Source: Clostridia bacterium | GTDB taxonomy: Bacteria > Bacillota > Clostridia > CAKSNL01 > HGM11501 | Length of the DNA: 64,000 nt | Direction of reading: 5' to 3' | Assembly (NCBI GenBank): GCA_900766735.1 | Contig: CAAFWO010000040.1 | Coordinates: 8,978-72,977 of the forward strand | Shown: positions 44,423 through 51,624 of the stretch, one piece after another | Layout of the letters: every line of letters starts with the position of its first letter | Numbering within the stretch: the first letter of the stretch is position 1 | Program-made: the position numbers and the translations under genes | The notes under the pieces: model-generated | Seen by the model: the letters and a program-made list of their open reading frames with translations, nothing else | Told to the model about the DNA's origin: nothing | Database searches by the model: none

Positions 44423-45283
44423 ATGAATTTGGCTAACGAATGGAAGGATTATGAGATATTAGATCTTTATAACGGAGAAAAGGTTGAGCGCTGGGGAGAA
44501 ATAATACTTATACGGCCCGACCCTCAGGTCATATGGCCGAAAACGGATGCGGCAGAGTGGGGAAAAAAGGCATATGCAAAATATATAAGATCGTCATCCG
44601 GCGGCGGAAGCTGGGAATATTATAAAAAGCTCCCCGAAAAGTGGCAGATAAATTACAAAAATCTTTCTTTTTACATTAAGCCGATGGGCTTTAAGCATAC
44701 AGGGCTCTTCCCCGAGCAGGCTGTAAACTGGGACTATATGATAGCAAAAATCAAAAATGCGAATCGCCCGATAAGGGTGTTAAACCTCTTCGCTTATACC
44801 GGCGGAGCAACGGTCGCCTGCGTTTCTGCCGGCGCTTTTGTATGCCATGTTGACAGTTCGAAGGGTATGACGGCATGGGCAAAGGAAAACATCGCCTTAT
44901 CAGGGCTTTCGGATAAGCCGATGCGCTTTATTGTTGACGACGTGAGAAAATTTGTCGAGCGCGAAATAAGACGCGGCAACACTTATGACGCAATAGTAAT
45001 GGATCCCCCGTCTTACGGGCGCGGTGCCGGAAAAGAAGTCTGGAGTCTTGAGACCGACCTTTATGATCTTGTTTCGCTCTGTTCGAACGTTCTTTCCGAC
45101 AACCCCTTGTTTTTCCTTATTAATTCATACACGACCGGCCTCTCACCTACTGTGCTTGAAAACATACTCGCAATAAATCTTTCGCGCTTTAAAGGAAAGA
45201 TAAGCTCCGGCGAGGTTGGCCTTCCGGTCACAAATTCAAACCTTATTCTCCCGTGCGGAATTTTCGGACGGTGGGAGGAATAA
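44423..45283 (+). CDS. SAM-dependent methyltransferase, RlmI/RlmK-like
   Basis: 286 aa from ATG 44423 (GAGGTG upstream inside the previous gene's end). It has the SAM fold of the RlmI group with motif I VLNLFAYTGGATVACVSAG, VDSSKGMTAWAKEN and the catalytic motif DAIVMDPPSYGRG. The PUA domain found at the start of RlmI proteins is missing or altered, so it is a short relative. An RNA base methyltransferase is likely, given its pairing with a pseudouridine synthase. Confidence 0.85.
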   Translation: MNLANEWKDYEILDLYNGEKVERWGEIILIRPDPQVIWPKTDAAEWGKKAYAKYIRSSSGGGSWEYYKKLPEKWQINYKNLSFYIKPMGFKHTGLFPEQAVNWDYMIAKIKNANRPIRVLNLFAYTGGATVACVSAGAFVCHVDSSKGMTAWAKENIALSGLSDKPMRFIVDDVRKFVEREIRRGNTYDAIVMDPPSYGRGAGKEVWSLETDLYDLVSLCSNVLSDNPLFFLINSYTTGLSPTVLENILAINLSRFKGKISSGEVGLPVTNSNLILPCGIFGRWEE

Positions 45284-45320
45284 AAAATATCGGGTGTAAA
45301 ATTTACACCCGATATTTTTT
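45283..45320. terminator. Bidirectional terminator between convergent genes
   Basis: Near-perfect long palindrome with arms AAAAATATCGGGTGTAAA and complement, meeting at 45300/45301 with practically no loop beyond the fold-back. It serves the plus-strand methyltransferase and the minus-strand GH127 gene. Confidence 0.88.
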
Positions 45321-46938
45321 ATTTAACGAGTATCCATTCGGTATACTCATCGTCAGAATGCTTTTTTGCCGACGAAGCATAATCTGTAAGCTTCAATAAA
45401 TCGGAATCAAACTCAAGGTTGTATTCCGTTTTATCGTTTTTGACAAACTTGCCGCTGCAATCTTTTGCGGAATATATATCATCATTCAAATTCGAATCCG
45501 GAACCATAACGATCGGCCCGAACGAAAAACCGGCATATGTTTTTTCGCCGATAATGACAGTTTCCTTTACAAGCCGAATGCTAAGATCCAGCAATATTTC
45601 ATCACCGTCACTGATTTCAATGGTCGCATATCCGTCAACCAAAGGAGCCGGGCTCTTTTTTCCGTTCACGGCAATATAATACTCTTCACACCATGACGGA
45701 ATACGAAGCTTTAGTTTTTTCCCGCAGTCACTCACAACCGAAAAAAAGATCTTCCCGTCAAACGGATATCCGGTAGTTTCTTCAATTCTGACCTTCCCGT
45801 TATCGTATACTGCCGAAGCGTATACGGCCGGAATTAAAGCCTTGTGACGCGGCAGAAAGAGCGCTTTTTAATCACATATTGGGTTCATTTGACGATGAGA
45901 GTGCCGACTTTGCATATTATCAGCCGAATTTCGGGAAGAGGGTCACCAGGACAACCGGAAGCGATCCTTATAAGTGCTGCAGATACCGCGGATATAATTT
46001 TATCAGCCGTCTTAACGAGCTTTTGTTCACAGAAGATGACAATATTTCGTCTCCCCGGTCGCCTTGTAAAGAAGAAGCGAAAACTCCGCCCAACCGACGG
46101 AAACACAAGTTTCGTTCGGGTGAATATCGAGCGGCAAAAAGCAAGGCTTATTCCCCTCGGGAATCCATTTTTCCGCATTTGTCCCGTTTCCGGGGCGGCG
46201 AATCTGCGTGCTATTGAGCTCTTCCCAATATTTTTTTGCACCGTACAAACACTCATAATCATTTGAATCGCAATAGTAGAACAGCATGCCGATTAAAATG
46301 ATGAAATTTTCGATTCCTTTTTTGCTTCTCAAATCAAAAATACTTTCAAAATCAAAAAAGTTGTTACCCGAATTTTTCAGTCTTTTTATAATATAGCGGA
46401 TAAATTCGGCATAGACCACATCATCAGTTATGTCATAAAGCTCCGGAAGCGTTAAAAGAAACGAAGCGTTTTGCGTCCCGTCGTTAAATGCATCCATAAT
46501 ATCATCTTTTTCTGCCATATAATGAAAAGCAATGTTTTTTGAGCACTTTTCAGCCGCGGCAAGCGCCCTTTTCCTCTTCGTCGCTTTGTAGTATGACATT
46601 AATCCGCAAACCGTGAAGGTCTGGTTCCAGACGGAAAATTTTTGCCATTCATCCTCCTTCGGGTATCCTCCGAGATAGCCGTCATCATGCTGATTTTTTA
46701 TTATACACTCCACCAGCTCCTCTGCCTTGTCCAAAAGGCTCGGATCGCCCGTCGCATTGTAAAAATTAATGCAGGTATCGAGGCATTTTCCGGCGAATTC
46801 GCTTTCCGCAAAGCCATGATATTCCCTGTGGTCACCAATGTACGCCTTCTTGTGTGCTTCAAGGTCAATTGTATTTTTAATGCTGTCGAGACATTTATCA
46901 TATGCTCTTTTTAAAAAACCGGATTTTAATTCTGCCAT
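45319..46938 (-). pseudogene. GH127 beta-L-arabinofuranosidase-type gene interrupted by an internal inversion
   Basis: Residues 1-300 read on the minus strand from ATG 46938 (GAGGTG site): (alpha/alpha)6 barrel with HPNETCVSVGWAEF, whose Glu276 and Cys278 are zinc ligands. The frame then stops at 46027. The next part of the protein (LGSFDDESADFAYYQPNFG through YKCCRYRGYNFISRL to LLFTEDD) is encoded on the plus strand, 45846-46038. The end resumes on the minus strand with ALIPAVYASAVYDNGKVR and stops at 45319. Turning the 193-bp segment round restores one 539-codon frame without any other defect, including the catalytic cysteine pair (344-345 in that frame). As it stands the gene is inactive. 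GH127 removes beta-L-arabinose from plant or glycoprotein chains. Confidence 0.9.
45842..46042. mobile_element. Inverted 193-bp segment inside the GH127 gene
   Basis: The segment 45846-46038 is bounded by TTGT (45842-45845) and ACAA (46039-46042), a 4-bp inverted repeat. In the reconstructed gene these same four bases are shared by both junctions (Tyr-Cys codons on one side, Asp-Lys on the other). The wider flanks show only faint symmetry. No transposon sequence lies inside. Confidence 0.85.
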
Positions 46939-46955
46939 GTAATCACCTCTTTTTC

Positions 46956-46984
46956 ATTATACAAAAAAATATGATATAACGCAA
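46956..46984 (-). promoter_or_regulatory. Promoter of the GH127 gene
   Basis: Minus strand TTGCGT (complement of 46979-46984), 17-bp spacer, TATAAT (complement of 46956-46961); the start codon is 18 bases downstream of the -10. Confidence 0.75.
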
Positions 46985-46992
46985 TATCATAT
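46969..46992. promoter_or_regulatory. Palindromic operator in the GH127-rpiR interval
   Basis: Perfect 9-bp inverted repeat ATATGATAT - AACGCA - ATATCATAT. Its centre is the -35 box of the GH127 promoter, so a bound protein would block it. A related half site ATGATATA occurs at 47013-47020 nearer the regulator. The obvious candidate to bind is the divergent RpiR protein. Confidence 0.65.
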
Positions 46993-47023
46993 TTTATATT
47001 TTTTTATCGATCATGATATATTA

Positions 47024-47052
47024 TTGACATTTTGTATCACAAATGCTACTAT
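47024..47052 (+). promoter_or_regulatory. Promoter of the rpiR-type regulator
   Basis: TTGACA (47024-47029), 17-bp spacer ending in an extended -10 TGC, and TACTAT (47047-47052). Confidence 0.65.
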
Positions 47053-47072
47053 AATTTTATGAGGTGATCAAA

Positions 47073-47948
47073 ATGCAGAAAAATGCACTCTATATTGCAA
47101 GGCTTTACATGCTTAAAGAAAATAAAAAATCCAAATTTTCACTTTTGGCTGATTATTGTCTGTCAAACATCGACTCGCTCGATAAGCTGACTATCACGGA
47201 ACTTTCCGAAAGCACCCAAACGAGCTATGCTACCGTCTGCCGCTTTGTGAAGGAGATTGGCGTTTCGGGCTTTAGGGAATTTAAGAAAATGATCAGAAGC
47301 GAGGTTGACAATCAAAAAAGGCTCGAAATCAAGATCGACAATTTTGCGCCCGAAGAAAGCGACGGTCTTTCGTTCGAACTTCTGAGTAAAAAGGTGTGCG
47401 GCTTTTCGTCGAGTGTGGTCGAAAACTGTTATTCCACGCTGAAAGAAGAGACACTTATAAGGTTTATAAAACACTTTATGAAAGCAAAATGCGTCTATTT
47501 CATTGGGATGGGCACATCTGCCGTGACGGCGCTTTATGCCTATACAAAACTTTTTCGTATCAAACGCAGCTGTTCGTTTGATTCAGACGCAATAATTGCA
47601 AAAATGAAGGCGTCCGTCATGGAGAAGGACGATATGCTCTTTGTTATTTCATCCTCCGGCAGGACTAAAGCAATGGTCGAGGCGGCACAAAATGCAAAGA
47701 AAAACGGTACGCTGATAGTCAGTCTTTGCGACTTTCTTGTCTCACCTCTTTCCGACGTTTCGGATATTAACATATGTACGACAATCAGAAACTCAAACAA
47801 ATATTTAGACACCGACTTTCCGCTGATACAGGGGCAGATTACAATCATCGATATTTTATACGCCTGTCTATGCAGCTCGGTAAAGGCTTCCTCCGGCATG
47901 AATTTCAAAAAGACGGTCGCGGCAGTAAAAGACGATAAAACAAATTAA
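47073..47948 (+). CDS. MurR/RpiR-family transcriptional regulator
   Basis: 291 aa. N-terminal HTH_6 domain (about 10-80, with STQTSYATVCRFVKEIGVSG as recognition part) and a C-terminal SIS sugar-phosphate-binding domain (about 115-260) with YFIGMGTSAVTALYAYTKL and VISSSGRTKAMVEAA. It starts at ATG 47073 behind GAGGTG; the GTG at 47064 lies inside that site. Divergent from GH127, so it probably controls that gene in response to a pentose or hexose phosphate. Confidence 0.92.
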   Translation: MQKNALYIARLYMLKENKKSKFSLLADYCLSNIDSLDKLTITELSESTQTSYATVCRFVKEIGVSGFREFKKMIRSEVDNQKRLEIKIDNFAPEESDGLSFELLSKKVCGFSSSVVENCYSTLKEETLIRFIKHFMKAKCVYFIGMGTSAVTALYAYTKLFRIKRSCSFDSDAIIAKMKASVMEKDDMLFVISSSGRTKAMVEAAQNAKKNGTLIVSLCDFLVSPLSDVSDINICTTIRNSNKYLDTDFPLIQGQITIIDILYACLCSSVKASSGMNFKKTVAAVKDDKTN

Positions 47949-47979
47949 TGCTTAAGATCTGATCGAGCCAGACATTCTC

Positions 47980-48078
47980 TGCAACAAGGCTCACTTTCCG
48001 TTTGAAGTTCATGAAGATGACAATTTTTTCGTTTCTGACAGGGGAAATTTAATTAAAATATACTCGCGAATTATTTAA
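47980..48078 (+). pseudogene. Possible gene remnant after the regulator
   Basis: A frame of about 33 codons without start reads CNKAHFPFEVHEDDNFFVSD and ends at TAA 48076. It has the look of protein-coding text, but I do not recognise it. The surrounding 204 bases between regulator and tRNA genes hold nothing else except the terminator at 48121. Confidence 0.3.
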
Positions 48079-48120
48079 TTTTTTCAAAAAAATCGCACAA
48101 AATTCGTACACGAGAAAAAG

Positions 48121-48143
48121 AAAGCGCCTAAAATAGGCGCTTT
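48121..48143 (-). terminator. Terminator of the tRNA-Leu/tRNA-Ala unit
   Basis: Perfect 10-bp stem AAAGCGCCTA/TAGGCGCTTT with a 3-nt loop; on the minus strand it is followed by TTTCTTTTT. Confidence 0.85.
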
Positions 48144-48152
48144 CGGGCTATA

Positions 48153-48228
48153 TGGTGGAGATATGGGGATTCGAACCCCAGACCTGTTACATGCGAAGCA
48201 ACCGCTCTCCCAACTGAGCTATACCCCC
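48153..48228 (-). tRNA. tRNA-Ala (CGC anticodon)
   Basis: 76 bases with encoded CCA. Acceptor stem GGGGGTA pairs with TATCTCC using two G-T pairs; the anticodon stem GTTGC/GTAAC holds loop TTCGCAT, anticodon CGC, which reads GCG. D-arm GCTCAGTTGGGAGAGC and T-arm are regular. Confidence 0.93.
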
Positions 48229-48234
48229 AAAGGT

Positions 48235-48323
48235 TGGTGCCCGAGACCGGAATCGAACCGGTACGACTTTTAACGGTCGCAGGATTTTAAGTCCTGTGCG
48301 TCTGCCAGTTCCGCCACTCGGGC
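48235..48323 (-). tRNA. tRNA-Leu (TAA anticodon)
   Basis: 89 bases with encoded CCA and the long variable arm of class II tRNAs. The acceptor stem begins GCCCGAG; anticodon stem CAGGA/TCCTG holds loop CTTAAAA, anticodon TAA, which reads UUA. Six bases separate it from tRNA-Ala, and both share a promoter. Confidence 0.95.
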
Positions 48324-48337
48324 TAACAACAAAATAT

Positions 48338-48366
48338 AGAATATCACATTTTCCCCGATTTGTCAA
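48338..48366 (-). promoter_or_regulatory. Promoter of the tRNA pair
   Basis: Minus strand TTGACA (complement of 48361-48366), 17-bp spacer and TATTCT (complement of 48338-48343), 15 bases before tRNA-Leu. Confidence 0.8.
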
Positions 48367-48394
48367 GTGCTATATGCGAAAAACTGTCCCGTTT

Positions 48395-48441
48395 TTTAAT
48401 ATGCGCACCAAAAATAAGATATTTTCGGAGCGCATATTAAA
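48395..48441. repeat. Long near-perfect hairpin between copZ and the tRNA promoter
   Basis: Arms TTTAATATGCGC and GCGCATATTAAA enclose a second inverted repeat (CC-A-AAAATA / TATTTT-C-GG) around an AGA loop, so 47 bases fold into one stem with two mismatches. There is no T-run on either side of the kind a standard terminator needs. It may protect or end the copper operon mRNA. Confidence 0.6.
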
Positions 48442-48485
48442 GCGGCTCTCTCCACACCTTTTTGGCAGCGTGGGTAAAACGATTT

Positions 48486-48743
48486 TCACTTCTTAAACGC
48501 CGAGAAAAGGCCTTTCTTTTCATACGGCTCTTCGCTTATGTCTCCGAGCGTGTAACCTGTGTTTTTTATGACTTCTCTGATCTTTTCCTTGTCGAGCTCA
48601 TTTTCGGAGATTATCTCCGTCTCGCCTTTAGAGTGTGAAGAGGTGACCTTTTTAACATCAAACGCCGCCCTTATCGCGTCATTCACGTGCGCCTCGCACA
48701 TCTGGCACATCATACCGTCGATTTTCAAGGTTGTTTTGATCAT
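48486..48743 (-). CDS. copZ: Copper chaperone, HMA-domain protein
   Basis: 85 aa. One heavy-metal-associated domain with the Cu(I) motif Met-Met-Cys13-Gln-Met-Cys16 and the beta-alpha-beta-beta-alpha-beta layout; a short tail (KKGLFSAFKK) follows. It likely brings copper to CopA. It follows copA by five bases. Confidence 0.92.
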   Translation of the reverse strand: MIKTTLKIDGMMCQMCEAHVNDAIRAAFDVKKVTSSHSKGETEIISENELDKEKIREVIKNTGYTLGDISEEPYEKKGLFSAFKK

Positions 48744-48748
48744 AATAA

Positions 48749-51214
48749 TTACTCCTTTATCTTTGTTACTTTATATCCCGCTGCCTCAACGGCAGTTTTC
48801 AATGCTTCCTTATCGGTCTTTTCGTCACACGAGACCTCCGCTTTGCCGGACTTTGCGCTGACAAAAGCCTCCGTAACGCCCGGAACGCTCAAAAGCGCCT
48901 CCCTCACCCTGTTTTCGCAGTGAGAGCACGTCATATTTTTAACTGTCAAAACAGTCTTTTTGTCGCTGTTTTTATCCGGATATACCTTAAAGAAATTAAG
49001 CCTTAACGCGTTCGACACGACCGAAACGCTCGAAAGACTCATCGCCGCCGCGCCGAACATCGGATTTAATGTCAGTCCCAGCGCCGAAAAACAGCCTGCC
49101 GCAAGCGGAATACCGATGACATTATATATAAACGCCCAGAAAAGATTCTCGTGAATGTTTCTGATCGTTGCACGAGAAAGCCTTATCGCCGTCGGAACGT
49201 CCGTCAGCCGGCTTTTCATCAGAACGACATCTGCCGCGTCGATCGCGACATCGGTTCCCGCGCCGATCGCGATGCCGACATCCGCGCTCGTTAAAGGCGG
49301 TGCATCGTTTATGCCGTCGCCGACCATTGCGACTTTGCCTTCTTTTGCAAGTTTTTCGACGGCTTCCTTTTTGCCATCCGGTTTCACGCCGGCGATGACC
49401 TCGTCGACCCCGACTTTTTCGGCGATCGCGCGTGCTGTGTGTTCGTTGTCGCCCGTCAGCATCACGACGCGGATACCCATCTCGTGAAGCTCTGAGATCG
49501 CCTCCCTGCTCTCGGGCTTGACCGAGTCCGCAACCGCGATAACTCCCAAAAGCTTATTTTCTTTTGCAAAGAAGAGCGGCGTTTTCCCGTGGCGCGAAAA
49601 TTCCTCCGCCTTTTTCTCATCCTCCGGCGAAATTTTGGCCTCGTTTTTTATAAATTCAAGATTTCCACCGGAAACCTTTTCGCCGCCGATAATTCCGACA
49701 AGCCCGTTACCCGGAAGAGCCTTAAAATCCGACACTTCTTTTTCGGAAACATTTTTCTCTTCGCCGAGCCTTTTAACAGCCCCCGCGAGCGGATGCTCGC
49801 TCTTTTTCTCGAGCGAGAAAGCAAGGCTCAAAAGCTCATTTTCCGAAACGCCGTTCGATGTGAAGACATCGGTCACCTCGGGCAAGCCCATCGTTATTGT
49901 GCCTGTTTTATCGAGCGCGGCGATTTTTATTTTGCCGGCATTTTCAAGAACTTCGGCCGTTTTATATAAAATTCCGTTCTTTGCGCCGACACCTGAACCG
50001 ACCATTATCGCGACCGGAGTCGCAAGTCCGAGCGCACAGGGACAGCTTATCACGAGTACCGAGATCGCACGGGCAAGCGCGAACGGAAATGTCTGCCCGA
50101 TCATCAGCCATACTATCAATGTGACGACTGAAATTGTAATGACCGCCGGGACAAACACGCCGGACACCCTGTCCGCAATTTTCGCGATCGGCGCTTTTGA
50201 GGACGCGGCATCGCTCACCATCTTGATTATTTTCGAAAGCGCCGTGTCCTCGCCGACCTTTTTTGCCTCGCATGTTAAAAATCCTGACATATTCACAGTT
50301 CCGGCCGAGACCTCGTCTCCTGCCTTTTTATCCGCTGGAATGCTCTCGCCGGTGAGGGCAGATTCGTTGACCGCGCCTGAGCCTTCAGTCACCGTTCCGT
50401 CGACAGGAATGTTTTCTCCCGGACGGACAACGAATATATCGCCGATCTTCACATCGCCGACAAGAACTTCCGCTTCCTTGCCGTCGCGGATCACTGTCGC
50501 CTTATCCGGTGCAAGCTTCATCAGGCTTTTAAGCGCGTCCGTCGTCTTGCCCTTTGAGCGCGCTTCAAGCATCTTACCCAGCGTTATGAGCGTTAATATC
50601 ATCGCGGCAGACTCAAAATAGAACTCGTCCATATAGCGCATGACAGCTTCGTGGTCGCCCGATACCTGTGCGCCGGTCATCGCAAAGAGCGCATAGACGC
50701 TCCAGATGTATGACGCGCCGGAGCCCAGCGCAACGAGCGAATCCATATTCGGCGACCGATTTATGAGCGCCTTAAATCCGCTTATAAAAAACTTCTGGTT
50801 TATCACCATAATGACTGACGCGAGCAGAAGCTGTATAAGCCCCATTGCAACATGATTATCGGAAAGCCATGACGGGACAGGACAGCCCCACATCATGTGC
50901 CCCATCGAAAAATACATAAGTACCAAAAGGAAAATAACAGAGGCGACCAGCCGTTTTTTTAGAACCGGTGTTTCATTATCCGAAGGCTTTTCCTTTTTTT
51001 CTTTACTGTTTTCTTCGCCCTTAACGGATGCGCCGTATCCGGCATCTTTGACGGCTTTTATTATTTCTTCATCCGTCGCGCTTCCCTCCACTGCCATACT
51101 GTTGGTGAGAAGGTTGACATTGCATTTTTCAACGTTTTCAAGCTTCGAAACAGCTTTTTCAACTCTCGATGAGCAAGATGCACAGCTCATTCCCGTTACA
51201 TTAAACTGACGCAT
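48749..51214 (-). CDS. copA: Copper-exporting P1B-type ATPase
   Basis: 821-aa membrane pump. An N-terminal HMA domain has MSCASC at 9-14; eight membrane segments follow, with the transport motif SCPCALGLATPVA; the phosphorylation site is Asp in ALDKTGTIT; MVGDGINDAPPLTSADVGI is the hinge; ASP-TGE actuator motif TGESIPADKKAGDEV is present. Unusually a second HMA domain lies at the C-terminus (NMTCSHCENRVREAL). ATG 51214 is chosen because GGAGTGATTTTT precedes it and the GTG at 51223 lies within that site. Confidence 0.97.
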   Translation of the reverse strand: MRQFNVTGMSCASCSSRVEKAVSKLENVEKCNVNLLTNSMAVEGSATDEEIIKAVKDAGYGASVKGEENSKEKKEKPSDNETPVLKKRLVASVIFLLVLMYFSMGHMMWGCPVPSWLSDNHVAMGLIQLLLASVIMVINQKFFISGFKALINRSPNMDSLVALGSGASYIWSVYALFAMTGAQVSGDHEAVMRYMDEFYFESAAMILTLITLGKMLEARSKGKTTDALKSLMKLAPDKATVIRDGKEAEVLVGDVKIGDIFVVRPGENIPVDGTVTEGSGAVNESALTGESIPADKKAGDEVSAGTVNMSGFLTCEAKKVGEDTALSKIIKMVSDAASSKAPIAKIADRVSGVFVPAVITISVVTLIVWLMIGQTFPFALARAISVLVISCPCALGLATPVAIMVGSGVGAKNGILYKTAEVLENAGKIKIAALDKTGTITMGLPEVTDVFTSNGVSENELLSLAFSLEKKSEHPLAGAVKRLGEEKNVSEKEVSDFKALPGNGLVGIIGGEKVSGGNLEFIKNEAKISPEDEKKAEEFSRHGKTPLFFAKENKLLGVIAVADSVKPESREAISELHEMGIRVVMLTGDNEHTARAIAEKVGVDEVIAGVKPDGKKEAVEKLAKEGKVAMVGDGINDAPPLTSADVGIAIGAGTDVAIDAADVVLMKSRLTDVPTAIRLSRATIRNIHENLFWAFIYNVIGIPLAAGCFSALGLTLNPMFGAAAMSLSSVSVVSNALRLNFFKVYPDKNSDKKTVLTVKNMTCSHCENRVREALLSVPGVTEAFVSAKSGKAEVSCDEKTDKEALKTAVEAAGYKVTKIKE

Positions 51215-51257
51215 AAAAATCACTCCGTATATAGTCTTGCCTTAAGATAAATATTTA

Positions 51258-51566
51258 TTACTTCATTAATTTCTGAATCGTCGAAACAAGCTCGTCGATC
51301 ACTTCATCGTCGCCGTTTCTTATGTCCCTTACGACGCAACCCTCGATGTGGCTTTTGAGCATTTCCCTGTTAAAGGCGTTCATCGCGGCCACGACCGCAG
51401 ATGACTGGATCAGAATGTCGTTACAGTATGCGTCGGACTCGATCATCGACTGTATTCCGCGGATCTGCCCTTCGATTCTTTTAAGCCTGTTAAGCATTGA
51501 TTTTTTCTGCTCGTCGCTACGCATCGTGTGTTTTTCGCTGCAATGACAGCATTTTTCTCGCTCCAT
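51258..51566 (-). CDS. csoR: Copper-sensing repressor CsoR
   Basis: 102-aa all-helical repressor of the CsoR/RcnR family. The Cu(I) ligands are Cys48, His73 and Cys77, the typical Cys-His-Cys set, so copper rather than nickel or formaldehyde is the likely signal. The N-terminal Cys-rich tail (CCHCSEKH) is extra to the core and might add metal affinity. It leads the csoR-copA-copZ operon. Confidence 0.94.
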   Translation of the reverse strand: MEREKCCHCSEKHTMRSDEQKKSMLNRLKRIEGQIRGIQSMIESDAYCNDILIQSSAVVAAMNAFNREMLKSHIEGCVVRDIRNGDDEVIDELVSTIQKLMK

Positions 51567-51567
51567 A

Positions 51568-51615
51568 AAAATACCCCCTAAGGGTATTATATACCTATAG
51601 GGGGTATTTTGTCAA
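51568..51615 (-). promoter_or_regulatory. csoR operon promoter with overlapping CsoR operator
   Basis: Minus strand TTGACA (complement of 51610-51615), 18-bp spacer and TATAAT (complement of 51586-51591). The same stretch forms a large inverted repeat, AAAATACCCCCTA (51568-51580) and its complement (51598-51610), with an inner GGTAT/ATACC repeat; G-tract inverted repeats of this kind are the known CsoR site. The last arm also supplies the GGGGG ribosome site of csoR. Confidence 0.85.
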
Positions 51616-51624
51616 GCATTAATT

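Noticed and set aside
45879..46217. Plus-strand open frame of 112 codons with GH127-like text
   Set aside because: Not a gene of its own. Only its first 53 codons resemble GH127; they belong to the inverted segment. After 46038 the frame is antisense to the rest of the gene.
48008..48036. Similarity of GAAGATGACAAT...TTTCGT to the right junction of the GH127 inversion (46033-46050)
   Set aside because: Only about 17 bases agree and the flanks differ; the stretch lies in a different reading context, so a copied junction cannot be claimed.
49518..50621. 367-codon open frame opposite copA
   Set aside because: Shadow of a G+C-biased gene; copA has all motifs on the other strand, and the shadow has Ser/Thr/Pro-rich composition without a ribosome site.
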